Shown: positions 51,969 to 63,327, numbered from the stretch's first letter. The stretch is DNA of 64,000 nucleotides from DASWJZ01 sp963805325 (GCA_963805325.1 CAWDTS010000022.1:124001-188000), one strand, 5' to 3'. Notes: generated from the letters alone by a model not told the origin. Translations and numbers: made by a program.

Positions 51969-54657
51969 ATGAAGGCGAAGCGGTTCTACTTTTGTTCAGT
52001 GACCGCCCTTCTCAAGACCTTGCCCGCCACCGAACTTCTGCCGGCGACTTTCGCCGCGTGGTTCGCGCGGCGCGGCTGGGCACCACGGCCGCATCAGATC
52101 GCGCTTCTTGAGAAGGCGCAGTCGGGGAAATCGGCGCTCCTGATCGCGCCTACCGGTGCGGGCAAGACACTCGCCGGGTTTCTGCCGAGCCTCGTCGATC
52201 TGTCCAGCGCGCCAGACCGCAAGGTCGCGAAGCCCGGCATGACGGTTATCGGGCCGCACACGCTCTACGTCTCGCCCTTGAAGGCGCTGGCCGTCGACAT
52301 CCACCGCAATCTCGAAACGCCGGTCGCCGAGATGGGCCTGCCGATCCGGCTTGAGACGCGCACCGGCGACACGCCGGTTTACAAGCGGCAGCGGCAGAAG
52401 CTCGACCCGCCCGACATTCTTCTCACCACGCCGGAGCAGGTGGCGCTGCTTCTCGCGTCGAAGGACGCGCACCGCTTCTTCGCGCGGCTCAAGACGGTGA
52501 TCTTCGACGAGCTTCATTCGCTCGTCGTGTCGAAGCGCGGCGATCTTCTTTCGCTCGCGCTCGCACGCCTCAGAAAGCACGCGCCGGGGCTGCAGACGAT
52601 CGGCCTTTCCGCAACCGTCGCCGACCCGGATGCGCTCTGCGCTTGGCTGGTCGCGCAGGCGCAGGGCGGGCGACGAGAATCTCGCGGACAAGATCGTGGT
52701 CGAAGGCGGGGCGCAGCCGAACCTTTCCATCCTCGAACCGGCAGATTCGAAGGTCCCATGGCAAGGGCACACGGCGCTCTACGCCCTCCCCGCGATCTAC
52801 CAGGAGATCAAGGCGCACAAGACGACGCTGCTCTTCGTCAACACGCGCTGGCAGGCGGAACTGCTCTTCTCCGAGCTCTGGCGCGTCAACGAGGATTCGC
52901 TCGCGATCGCGCTGCATCACGGCTCGCTGGACCGCGGGCAGCGGCGGAAAGTCGAAGCGGCCATGGTGGCGGGGAAACTGCGCGCTGTCGTCGCCACCTC
53001 CACGCTCGATCTCGGCATCGACTGGGGCGATGTCGACCTTGTGGTGCATGTCGGAGCGCCGAAGGGCGCGAGCCGCCTCGCGCAACGGATCGGCCGCGCC
53101 AACCACCGCATGGACGAGCCGTCGAAGGGCATCCTCGTGCCCGGCAACCGTTTCGAAGTGCTCGAATGCCGCGCCGCGCTCGACGCCAACTATCTCGGGC
53201 ACCAGGACACGCCGCCGCTTCGCGACGGCACGCTCGACGTTCTGTCTCAACACATCCTCGGGATGGCGGTCGCCGAGCCGTTCGACGCCGTGGATCTTTA
53301 CGAGGAGATCACGAGCGCTGCGCCCTATCGCAACCTCTCGTGGGAAACGTTCGAGCGCGCCGTCGATTTCGTCGCGACCGGCGGCTACGCGCTTCGAAGC
53401 TACGAGCGTTACGCCAAGATCAGGCGGCGCAAGGACGGGCCCGACAAGGGGCGCTGGGGGATCACGCATCCGCGCATCGCGCAGCAATATCGCCTGAACG
53501 TCGGCACCATCATCGAGAACCCGATGCTGCGCGTGCAACTCGGAAAGCCGCGCGCCGGCGTGGTGCGCGGCGGACGCGTGCTCGGCCAGATCGAGGAATA
53601 TTTCCTGGAGCAGCTCACGCAGGGCGATACGTTCCGCTTCGCCGGGCGGGTGCTGCGCTTCGAGGGCATTCGCGAGAACGAAGCCTTCGCAAGCCCTGCT
53701 GACAAGGAAGACGCGTCGATCCCCTCCTTCGAAGGCGGAAAATTCCCGCTCACCACCTATCTCGCTTCACAGGTGCGCGCGATCCTCGCCGACCCTGAGC
53801 GCTGGCATGCCTTGCCGGAGCAGGTGCGCGAGTGGCTCGGCTATCAGCAGGAGCGGTCCGTCCTCCCCGGTCCCTCCGATCTTCTGGTCGAGACATTTCC
53901 GCATCGCGACAAGTTCTATATGGCCGCCTTCCCGTTCGAGGGGCGGCTTGCGCATCAGACGCTCGGAATGCTCCTGACGCGGCGGCTCGAACGCGCCGGC
54001 GCACGCCCGCTCGGCTTCGTCGCCACCGACTATTCGCTCGCGGTCTGGGCGCTGCGCGATCTCGGCGCGCTCTTCGCCGCCGGCCGCCCGTCGCTCGAAG
54101 CGCTGTTCGACGAGGACATGCTCGGCGACGACCTCGAAGCGTGGATGGCGAACTCGTACATGCTGAAGCGCACGTTTCGGAACTGCGCGCTGATCTCCGG
54201 GCTGATCGAGAAGCGGCATCCGGGCGAGGAGAAGACCGGGCGGCAGGTCACGGTCTCGACCGACCTCGTCTACGATGTGCTGCGCAGCCATGAGCCGGAC
54301 CACATCCTCTTGCAGGCGACGCGCGCTGATGCTGCGACCGGGCTCCTCGACATAAGCCGGCTTGGCGAAATGCTCTTTCGCGTCAAGGGGCGAATCATGC
54401 ATCAAAGGCTGGAGCGCGTCTCGCCGCTTGCCGTGCCGGTCATGCTGCAAATCGGCAGGGAGCCGGTCTTCGGCGAGGCGCAAACGGACATTCTGGCGGA
54501 TGCGGCTGAAGAGCTGATCCGCGAAGCCATGGGCGGGGAGGCCCCTCGACTTGACGCTGCAATCGGCCACGCTGGCAAAGTCTCCGCTCCCGCCTCTTTC
54601 CGCGCTCGGCCTGCAGGCAAGCGGCGCGCCGCGGGAAGAGCCGCGCGGCATGGCTGA
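51969..54657 (+). CDS. Ligase-associated DEXH-box helicase (Lhr-like), one apparent frameshift
   Basis: DNA helicase of the Lhr-core type linked to the ATP-dependent ligase. Walker A (LLIAPTGAGKTLAGFLPSL), DEXH box IFDELHSL, SAT motif GLSATV, and RecA2 motifs (STLDLGIDWGDVDLVVHVG and RLAQRIGRANHRMDEP), then the Lhr winged-helix/beta region to residue 895. The frame shifts by one base near 52665-52675 in GGGCGGGCG; one base removed restores it. ATG 51969 or GTG 51999 starts it. It overlaps pdeM by 8 bp. The break is probably a sequencing insertion. Confidence 0.88.
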
Positions 54658-55333
54658 GATCCGCATGCCGCTCGGCGATACCGAGATCGTCGCCGATTCC
54701 TCCGGCGCGCTGTTCCTGCCCGACAGCGGCACGCTCGTCGTTTCCGACCTGCATCTGGAAAAAGCCTCGTCTTTCGCAAGGCGCGGGACGTTCCTGCCGC
54801 CTTACGACACCGCGGCGACGCTCGTTCTCCTCGCCGCGCTGATGCTGAAGCGGGAGCCGAAGCAGGTCATCTCGCTCGGCGACAGCTTCCACGACTGCGA
54901 CGGATACACGCGCCTCGCCGAGCCCGACCGGGCGCGGCTCGCAGCGCTGCAAAGGGGCCGCACGTGGATCTGGATCAGCGGCAACCATGACCCAAGGCTT
55001 CCGGGCGATATCGGCGGCGAGATCGCCGAAGAGGTTGCGCTCGACGGCCTGACCTTCCGGCACGAGCCGCTGGCCGGCGCGCGGATGGGCGAGGTCGCCG
55101 GGCATCTCCATCCCGCCGCCAAGGTGCGCGGACGCGGACGGAGCGTGCGCTGCCGGGCTTTCGCGACAGATGGCAAGCGCATGGTGCTTCCGGCTTTCGG
55201 CGTCCTGACCGGCGGGCTCAACGTCCTCGACGGCGCGTTCGCCGGGCTCTTCTCCGGCGCGTTGTCACGCGCCCTCCTGATCGGCAACGGCAAGCTCTTC
55301 CCGATCGCGTTCGCGGGGCTCAGCCCGGACTAG
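54650..55333 (+). CDS. pdeM: Ligase-associated DNA damage response endonuclease PdeM
   Basis: Calcineurin-fold metallophosphoesterase, 227 residues from ATG 54650. All metal motifs are present: VVSDLHLEKA, SLGDSFHD, ISGNHDPR and GHLHP. This Mn-dependent nuclease is encoded with the Lhr-type helicase in many bacteria and presumably processes DNA ends. It overlaps the helicase by 8 bp, a sign of tight co-translation, and shares the CTAG stop sequence with the convergent patatin gene. Confidence 0.92.
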   Translation: MAEIRMPLGDTEIVADSSGALFLPDSGTLVVSDLHLEKASSFARRGTFLPPYDTAATLVLLAALMLKREPKQVISLGDSFHDCDGYTRLAEPDRARLAALQRGRTWIWISGNHDPRLPGDIGGEIAEEVALDGLTFRHEPLAGARMGEVAGHLHPAAKVRGRGRSVRCRAFATDGKRMVLPAFGVLTGGLNVLDGAFAGLFSGALSRALLIGNGKLFPIAFAGLSPD

Positions 55334-56355
55334 GCGATCGTGTCCTTCTTCCCCGCCAGCGCCGCGACGGCTTTCGCTATCTTCGCTCCCTGCTTCTTGA
55401 TGAGATCTTCCGCCTTTGCCTTCAGCGCGGCAATGTTGGCCGGCGAGGCGTCGTCGAAATCGTCATTGACCGCATTGCGGTCGTCCTCCGTCACGCCGAG
55501 CGAGATATCGAAGCGGAAGTGGTTTCCCTTTAAAATCTGGTCGAGCTGATAGGACACCGTGTCGGTGTTGCCGTCCATGAGCACGGAGAGGATCGGCCGC
55601 GCCCACCCGGCAAGTCCCCAGCCCTTCGCTTCGTCGAGCGGGATCGGCCGCTGCAGATAGCCGGTGCCTAGCGAAAGCATCACGTAATTCTTGTCGACGC
55701 CGTAGCGATCGTAAGCAGCCGCCAGCGCACACATCGCGGGATTGTTGGCAAAGACCCCGCCGTCGATCATTCCGAACGACTGTTTGGCCACGTTCGTGAC
55801 AACGGCCGGCTCGAAATATGTGGGCGCCGCCGATGTGGCGCGAGCGATATCGCGAAGAAGAAAGTCGTACTCCGCTTTGTCCTGTCCGGGCTTCAGGTCT
55901 TCGCCGCGAGCCCGCCAGCTGTTGAAGAACATCGGTGCGCGGTTCTCCCCATCCGGCCGGGCCACCGCGAGCTTGATCGCGTAACTCGGAACGACGAGGT
56001 CAACGTCCGCGACCTCCGATAGGCGGGTATCGCCAAGAATGGCCTTGATCTGCGTTTCCAACTCGGTGGCGTTGTACTTTTCCTCGAGCAGATTGGAACC
56101 CGGAAATCGCCAGATGAAGGGTCGGCGGAAGATATCGGCGCCGTGCTTGGCGTAAAGTTCGATCAACGCACTTGGAGTCACCGGGTTCGGCTTGCACAGG
56201 CCGCAAGCGATGATGCCACCCGTGGAGGTTCCGGCGATCATATGGAAAACGTCTTTCGCGCGACGGTTTCCAAGGATTTTGCCGAGGACGGTGGCCGGTA
56301 TGATGCCTCGAATTCCCCCGCCGTCGATGGAAAGAATGCGAATGGTCTCCTTCAT
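55330..56355 (-). CDS. Patatin-like phospholipase (CapV-like)
   Basis: A 341-residue patatin: oxyanion loop DGGGIRG (11-17), nucleophile Ser44 in GTSTG (42-46) and catalytic Asp198 in MIDGG. The compact single-domain form with GIIPATVLGKIL and LSLGTGYL resembles CapV-type phospholipases, some of which are CBASS effectors, and also plant-like patatins. No nucleotide cyclase or ubiquitin-like partner is nearby, so a solitary lipase role is equally possible. Its TAG stop overlaps pdeM's. Confidence 0.88.
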   Translation of the reverse strand: MKETIRILSIDGGGIRGIIPATVLGKILGNRRAKDVFHMIAGTSTGGIIACGLCKPNPVTPSALIELYAKHGADIFRRPFIWRFPGSNLLEEKYNATELETQIKAILGDTRLSEVADVDLVVPSYAIKLAVARPDGENRAPMFFNSWRARGEDLKPGQDKAEYDFLLRDIARATSAAPTYFEPAVVTNVAKQSFGMIDGGVFANNPAMCALAAAYDRYGVDKNYVMLSLGTGYLQRPIPLDEAKGWGLAGWARPILSVLMDGNTDTVSYQLDQILKGNHFRFDISLGVTEDDRNAVNDDFDDASPANIAALKAKAEDLIKKQGAKIAKAVAALAGKKDTIA

Positions 56356-56425
56356 GAGGCCCTCCCTGGCTGGGCCGCATTCTACCCCCTGCGGTTGAGT
56401 GGGAGCAATCGACCTGCGGGAGCGG

Positions 56426-57178
56426 TTACGACCTTCTGAACACCAGGCCGGCGAGCCAGCCGGTGAAAACGGCGAGCGTCACGCAGGCGAGGCCGTAAGG
56501 AAGAGGCAGATCGATCGCAGCGCGGGCGATGCGCTCCGAAAAGCCGCCCTTCTCGATGGTCAGCTTCTCCGTTGCGCCGGCGAGGAACGCCGCCCCCCGA
56601 AAAAGGTAGACGCTCACCCGATATTCCCCGGTTGGGATGTCGCTCGGCAGGAAGAAGGTCGTGCGGAAGACGCTCGGGGCGAGGAAGGTCACTTCGCGGC
56701 TGCGCTCCGCGTAAAGGCCGCTCTTCGTCTTCAGGTTGACGAGCGCCTCGGCGAAACTGGCGCCGGTCGGTTCCTTGTTGGAATTCTGTACGAAATCAAG
56801 GCTTGGGACGCCGAGCCGATATTGCACGAGATCGGCGGGGCCCAGAGCGGCGCTGAAATTCTCGCTGAGATGCATCACGTAGTAGGAGGGAACTTCGTCG
56901 AACTCGCGTGACGTGCGGTTCGCCCAAATGCCCAGGATGCGTTCCTTCTCACGCACCACGATATCCTGCGGCGGGCCCTGCACGACGACTGCGACCTCGT
57001 AGCCGGGGTCTCCCTCGGGCGCTCCGCGGACAGCGCCGAAGACGACGATCTGTTCACCGGTGAAGTTCGAGGTGATCTCGACGGAGCTGTCGGAAAGCGT
57101 CGAGACCAGGCTCTCGCCGCGTGCTGTGCCGCATGCCGCGACGAGCCCAAGCGCGAGCAGGAGACGCAAGGCGCTCAT
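56426..57178 (-). CDS. TIGR02186 family membrane-anchored protein
   Basis: A 250-residue protein with a signal peptide (LLLALGLVAACGTARG), a periplasmic beta-rich part (ITSNFTGEQIVVFGAV is the family block) and a C-terminal membrane helix (LACVTLAVFTGWLAGLVF). TIGR02186 proteins are nearly always next to a TauE/SafE permease, as here, with a 4-bp ATGA overlap. Probably an accessory subunit of a sulfur-compound or anion exporter; the exact role is unknown. Confidence 0.88.
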   Translation of the reverse strand: MSALRLLLALGLVAACGTARGESLVSTLSDSSVEITSNFTGEQIVVFGAVRGAPEGDPGYEVAVVVQGPPQDIVVREKERILGIWANRTSREFDEVPSYYVMHLSENFSAALGPADLVQYRLGVPSLDFVQNSNKEPTGASFAEALVNLKTKSGLYAERSREVTFLAPSVFRTTFFLPSDIPTGEYRVSVYLFRGAAFLAGATEKLTIEKGGFSERIARAAIDLPLPYGLACVTLAVFTGWLAGLVFRRS

Positions 57179-58095
57179 GTCGCGCCTCCCATGATGCGCA
57201 GCGAGAAGATCTCCGCCGGTGTCAGGAACAGGCTGAGGAGCACGCGCAGCGCCACCATGAGCACGAGGAGCGCGAGTAGCGCGCGAAGCTGCTCACCGCG
57301 AAGCGCCTGCCCGACGCGCGCGCCAAACTGTGCGCCGATCACGCCGCCGACGATCAGGAGCAGCGCCAGCATGATGTCGACGGTCTTGTTGGCGGTCGCC
57401 TGCAGCACCGTCGCCACCGCCATCGTGATCAGCGTGTAGGCGAGCGACGTGCCGATCACGACATTGGTCGGGACGCGCAGGAGATAGATCAGCGCCGGCA
57501 CCATGATGAATCCGCCGCCGAGGCCGAGGACCGAGCCGAGAAAGCCGATGCCGCTGCCGAGAGCCACGATCGGGATCACGCTCACGTAAAGCTTCGAGCG
57601 GCGGAAGCGCATCTTGAGCGGCAGGCCGTGTACCCAGTTGTGATGGCCCGGCGGAAGCGCAGCGCGCCCGGCGCGCGCCCGCAGCAGGGCGCGCACCGAT
57701 TCCCGCAGCATGATCGCGCCGATCGATCCGAGGAAGACGACGTAGGCGACGGAGATGATCAGATCGAGCTGGCCGACCGAGCGCAGAGCGCGGAACGCGA
57801 GAACGCCGAGCGTCGAGCCGACGACCCCGCCGGTGGCGAGGATCAGTGTCATCTTCTCGTCGATCAGACGGCGGTTCCAGTAGGAGAGCGCAGCCGAGGT
57901 GGAAGATGCGACGATCTGCGGCGTGACGGTAGCGACGGCGACGGCCGGCGGGATACCGGTGAAGATCAGCAGCGGCGTCAGCAGAAACCCGCCGCCCACT
58001 CCGAACATGCCTGAGATGAATCCGACAGCTCCGCCCATCCCCAAAAAGAGGAACATATTCACCGTCAGCTCGGCGATTGGGAGGTAAAGCTGCAC
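57175..58095 (-). CDS. TauE/SafE family sulfite/organosulfonate exporter
   Basis: A 306-residue polytopic protein (about 8 helices) of the TauE/SafE family (PF01925): GFISGMFGVGGGFLLTPLLI and GSVLGLGGGFIMVPALIYLL are the paired GVGGG signatures of its two halves. Exports sulfite or organic sulfonates, or other anions. Overlaps the TIGR02186 gene; the pair is likely one unit. Confidence 0.9.
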   Translation of the reverse strand: MQLYLPIAELTVNMFLFLGMGGAVGFISGMFGVGGGFLLTPLLIFTGIPPAVAVATVTPQIVASSTSAALSYWNRRLIDEKMTLILATGGVVGSTLGVLAFRALRSVGQLDLIISVAYVVFLGSIGAIMLRESVRALLRARAGRAALPPGHHNWVHGLPLKMRFRRSKLYVSVIPIVALGSGIGFLGSVLGLGGGFIMVPALIYLLRVPTNVVIGTSLAYTLITMAVATVLQATANKTVDIMLALLLIVGGVIGAQFGARVGQALRGEQLRALLALLVLMVALRVLLSLFLTPAEIFSLRIMGGAT

Positions 58096-58214
58096 CCGCG
58101 GCGCCCGTCGAAAATCTTCTCGTTGCGGCGGCCCCGCGACGAATAAGCGCCGTCAAGACGGCGCTGTCAAATTGCTTTGCCGGCCAGGGCCGGCGCGATG
58201 CCGCCCAGTCGGCT

Positions 58215-61200
58215 TCAGGTCGGCCAATTCTTGAGGGCGGTGACGAGCTGGGTGTCGATCTGACCGGTCTTCGGCAGACCGGCCTTACCCTGGAACGCCG
58301 AGATCGCCTCGATTGTCTTCTGTCCAAGCAGGCCGTCCGCCGGTCCCGGATCGTAGCCGTTATCGGCAAGAAGCTTCTGCACCAGGGCGACGAGATCGTT
58401 GTCGGATTTCACCTCGACGCTGGTCGAATTATCGTCGGAGCGCCAGCCATTGTCGGGCATCAGGACTTCGTTCGCGTCAGACACCAGCGGAAGCGGCTGG
58501 AAGGCCGCCGCGGCCGCCTGCGCTTTGGCGCGATCCTCGTCAGAGAGCGCCTGGCCGATGATGTCGCGGCGCTTGGCGGATTCTTCGTCGCCGGAGCTCG
58601 CGGCGATCGCGAACCATTTGTAGGCCGCGACCAAGTCCTGCGGGACGCCGAGGCCGCGGGCGTGCAGGATCGCGAGGTTGAACTGGCTGTCGCGGACGCC
58701 ATGCTCCGCTGCCGCGCGGAAGAGGACGGCTGCGTGCTCAAGGTCCGGCTCGCCGCCCGCACCCTCGGCATAAAGCACTGCGAGGTTATGCATCGCCTTG
58801 ACGTTTCCGGCGTCGGCTGCCTCGCGGTACCACTTCTGGGCCTTGCTCAGATCTCTCGGGACGCCGAGGCCCTTCTCGTAGATCGAGCCGAGGCGGTATT
58901 GCGCGGGCGCGAGGCCGGCGTCGGCCGACTTCTCATACCAGGCGACCGCGGTTCGCATGTCCTGCGTCACGCCGCGGCCCTCGGCGTAGCGTGCGCCAAC
59001 CTCGAAGGTCGCAATCCGGTCGCCGGCAAGGGCAGCGTCGCGAAGCTTGGCCGGCCCGATCGATCCAGGCAGTGCCCCGACGTCGGTCGTTTCGCCCGAG
59101 GACGTCGGCGCAGCGGATATCGCAGGCGCCGTAGGCGCCGTCATCGCAACGCCGCTGGCGGGAACCGTGTCCGTGCCCATGGTGCCCGAAGCCGGCTCCG
59201 TCGACGGCACGGCGGCCAGCGGGCCTGCGCTCCGGATATCCTCCGGACGCAGATCGGATGTCGAGGGTTCCGGCGCGGTCATGGCCGTCTCGGGCGATGC
59301 TGCGCCTGCCGGAGTTTCCGGCGGCTTGGCCGTCAGCTCCGTGGATTCGGTTGTCGGCGTCTCCGCCGTGGGCGGGAGTGGGGTCGCTTCGGCTGCCTGC
59401 GACTCGTCCGCAGGAATCTCGGCGGCCGGAGTTTCAGCGGGTGGTAACGCGGCCGTGTCGATCCTCGGCGCGGACGTCTCGGCGAGAAGCCCCCGATCCT
59501 GTAGGAAGGCCACGACCGGCGCGTACGGCCAGACCTCGCTGCGCACGATCAGGACTGCCGCGACGACGAGCGCGGCGGCGATCAGGGATGCGACGATCGC
59601 TCGCCGGCCACCGGACCCCTTGCGCCCGCCCTCTCCTTCGCTTTGCGCCTCATCGGTCTCTGCGTCCTCGGCTTCCGCCGCAGCCGCGCGGGCAGCGCGG
59701 CGCGCAGCCGCGAGGAAATCATCGTCGACGATCGGGGGTTCGCCACGGCCGCGATGCGCACCCGTCTTCGCGATGCGCCCCTTGCGCCCGCCCGACATGA
59801 ACTCGGTGTCGGAACTCGGTGCGCCGGTCAGCGATGAATTGAGCGGCGAATCCGTGCCCGGCTCAAGCGGCAGGTCGGAGGCGTCATCGCTCTCTTCCGA
59901 ATCCGGCGAGAAGGATTCGGCGCGACCGCCCGTCGCCCGACGCAGCAATTGCCGCGATGTCAGACGGCTGAGGAGCCCGCCGGTGGGCGCTTCGGCCGGC
60001 GGCTCGGCGATCGGTGGGAGAGCCTCTGCCTTTTCCTCCTGCGCGGCCTCCGCCGCTGGTTCCTTCTGTTCCGGCTCGGAGTGGCGCGATACTGGCGCGG
60101 CGGCGCTGTCGGCATCGCGCTCCAGGAAGGCCATGCGCTTGACAACGGCCTCGAGCGTGTCCTGGACGGCGTCGATGGCGTCCTTGCTCTTCCGATCCCA
60201 CAGACTCGGCGGGAAGAGGGAGCTCGTCACCGGGCTTGCCCACCCGCTCTCGTACGACATCCCGACCGTCGAAAGTGTCCTCTTCGACTTCGCGCGGAGG
60301 GTCGACTTCACGTGGAGGCTTGTGGCCGAGCGAGCGGCGCGTGTCGTCTAGACGCTCCTCGAGCGTCTTCAGGCTGGCATTGATGCGCGCAAGCCCGGCG
60401 GCGCCGTTCTCCGGATCGTCGAGGATGCGGGCGATCCGCTCGACCTGGGCTTCGAGATTGGCGATCGACGCGGGCGTCTCCTGCGGAAGCCGGTCGAGCC
60501 GCTTGGCAATGGCGCGCATGAGCTCGCCGAGATTCGGCTCGTCCTTGCCCGCTGCGGAGGCCGGGGTCGAGCGAAGCTCGCGCCTGAGCGCCACGATATC
60601 GGAGCGAAGCTCGGCAAGGTCATCCTGCGTCAAAAGCTCGCCGCCCGCCGCGACTGTGCTACCGATGTCGTCGAGCTTCTTCTCAAGGCGTGCGAAGCGC
60701 TCTGTCGATGCGCCGCTTGCCGCCGCTTCGGTGATCCGCCGCTCAAGCTGCTCCAGCCGATCGACCGGGATGATTCCGCTTTCGGACGGCTGCCCAGCAC
60801 CTTCCGCGGGCAGGGAGCGGATTGCGAACTCGACGCGGTCGAACAGCTCGTTCAGTCGCGCCGGATCGATGCTGCGCCCTTTGAGAAGCTCCAGGCGGCT
60901 CATGATCGCATCGAGCTGCGTCTGAAGCCCACGCGGATCGGCGCTCTTGCTGACAATACCGGCAAGGCGCTCATCGATCGCATCGAGCCGATCGGAAAGC
61001 GGCGTGCCGGCACCTTCCACGCCGAGCCCGGCCAGACGATCGGATATCTCCCGCAGCTTCTGCACGAGCGGTTTGAAGAGCGCGCTGGTGTCCTGCGCAC
61101 GCGTGGCGATCTGCTCGATTTGCCCGTGCATCTCCTGGAGGCGCGCCTCGAGCGGCTCGATCTGTCGCCGCGACAGATGTTCCGCCTGCGCCGCCACCTG

Positions 61201-63327
61201 ACTGGCCAACTGATCGAGCTTCTCGTCGAGCCCGCCGATATCGCGGCGCGCACCGGGAGCGTCCTGCGCCTCGATCGCCGCCGCGAGCAACTCCACCTTC
61301 TCGGTCAATCCGGCCAGGACCTCGGCCGTCGTGTTGTCTTCCTGCGCCTCGATCGTGGTTGAAAGGTCCGCAACACGCCGATCGAGCCGCGCCAACGCAT
61401 CACTGACGGAGCGGCGGTCCTCCGCAAGCTGTTCCCCGACCCCGGAAAGCCGCTCCTCGACATTGGATAGATCGGGTGTGCGCCCGGTCTCTCCCACTTC
61501 GCGGATTTGCGCCGCGATCTCGCTCAACTGCTCTTCGAGCGCCAGCGCAACGGACTTCCGCTGCCGCCGCGCCTCGATCAGATCGGTCGCGACGCCGCCA
61601 AGGTGCTGCTCGATCCGACCGAGCGCATCCTCGTCGCTGATCTCGGCCGGCAGCGCATCGACACGCTCGGCGAGCTTCAGGAGCCGCTCCTCGATGCGCG
61701 CGACCTCGCGCTGCGAGGCGATCGTCTGCATCTGACGCTTCAGCCCGTCGACACGATCGAGAAGCTCTTCGGCGGAGGCGAGGCGGTGAACCAGCCCCTC
61801 CATCCGGTCGAAGCGCTCCAGGATGGCGCTCTGGTTCTCGCGCACGGCGTCGAAGCCGGGAATCTCCACCTCAATCTCGCCGAGCCGCTCGGCGATGCCG
61901 CTCATACGATCCTGCATCTCGCCGAAGCGGTTGGTGGACATGTTGCGCGCGGCGTTGAGCTTCGTCTCCATCTCGTCGATGCGCCCGTCGATCGCGGTCA
62001 GCGCATCGCTCGTGGTGCGGCCGCTTCGGCTCAGCGCCGACATGTCGCCTACGAGTTCAAGGAGATCGGCGCGCATCGGCTCGAACTGGTTCTCGTCGAG
62101 GTCCTTCTGCAAGGTCTCGAGGCGCTGCTCGACCTCGGTGAACTGCCGCTCGATCGCGGCGGCCATTTCCGTTTCGCGCCGCGCCGCGGCGATGTCGCTC
62201 TGGCGGCGCGATTCCTCCATCTCGGCGCGACGGCGCACTTCAGCCTCTTCGGCCTGGCGCCGAGCCTCGGCGAGATCGGCAAGCCGGATCGCCTGCGCTT
62301 CCTCTGCCAGCCGCCGACGATCCTCGGCAGCCTCCTCCGCCATACGACGGCGTTCCTCAGCCGCCTCCTCGGCCTGCAGACGAAGCTTCTCGGCGGTCTC
62401 TTCCGCCTCCGCGCGCTGCTGGGCCTCAGCCGCCTCCGCCTTGCGCCGTGCTTCGGCGACCTCGGACTGCCGCTTCGCCTCTGCGATCTCCGTCTGCTTG
62501 CGCGCTTCCGCAACCTCCGCCTGGCGGCGCGCCTCGGCCGCCTCGGCCAAGCGTTTCGCCTCGGCAAGCTCGGCTTCCCTGCGACGCGCCTCTTCGGCCT
62601 CGGCGGCGCGCGCGCTCTGCGCCCGCTCGTTCTGGCGCCGCGCTTCCGCAAGCTCAGCTTCTCGCCGCGCCTCCACGGCTTCGGCATGCCGGCGCGCGTC
62701 GGCGCGGATCGCCTGGCGGCGCCGCTCCTCGGCACTCGCCGCCGCCTCAACCTCGGCGCGGCGCGCGTGCGCGGCAGTCTCCTCTGCCTCGGCCAGACGC
62801 CGCGATTCCGCGAGTTGCGCGGCGATCGCGTCTTCCTCGTTCTTCGCAGCGTGGATAGCGGCTGGCGATTCGGCCCTGCGCGGAAGTTTCCGCGACAACT
62901 CGGAATCAGGCGCGTCCTTTCGCTGCTGAAGGCGCTTGCTCAACGCCTCAAGGCGCGCCTCAAGCCGATCCAGGCTATGGGCGACAAACTCCCGTTCGCC
63001 ATCCGAAGGCTCGGTCTCAACCGTCTCTTTCGGCTGCGGACGCGGCCGCTCAGGGGTGGCCGGCGCGGAGCGACTCTCCCGCTCAATCGCCTCCAGCCCC
63101 TCGGTGAGCTTCTGCACCGCGAGGTCAAGCTCATCGAGCGTGGCGCTCTCCTCATCCGGAGGCGTGCTCGTCGTCTTGCGGGGCGGCGGTGCGAGCTTTC
63201 CGCCATCGTCGAAGCGGGCATCCAACAGTTCGTCGACGCCCGGCTTCGCCGTATCGCCGGCGGCGTCATCGCGCTTTTCGTCAGAGCCCTTGCTCGCCTT
63301 TGCGCCCCAAAAGGATCGCGCAATCAT
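58215..63327 (-). CDS. PodJ-like polarity/localisation factor (coiled coil, Sel1 repeats, peptidoglycan-binding domain), one apparent frameshift
   Basis: A 1,703-residue protein after one frame correction near 60180-60215. Residues about 50-430 are highly charged (Ala/Glu/Arg repeats such as EARRQAE), then a long coiled coil to about residue 1,050. A linker follows, one membrane helix (RRAIVASLIAAALVVAAVLIV, near residue 1,240), a Pro/Glu-rich periplasmic part, four Sel1-like repeats (about 1,430-1,590) and a C-terminal PG_binding_1 domain (LLADNGYDPGPADGLLGQKT). This is the layout of PodJ, which marks a cell pole in Caulobacter and Rhizobiales. The frame break is probably a sequencing insertion. 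Confidence 0.8.

Noticed and set aside
55330..56355. CBASS operon around the patatin gene
   Set aside because: No cGAS/DncV-like nucleotidyltransferase or accessory gene is found within the adjacent 9 kb on either side in this window.
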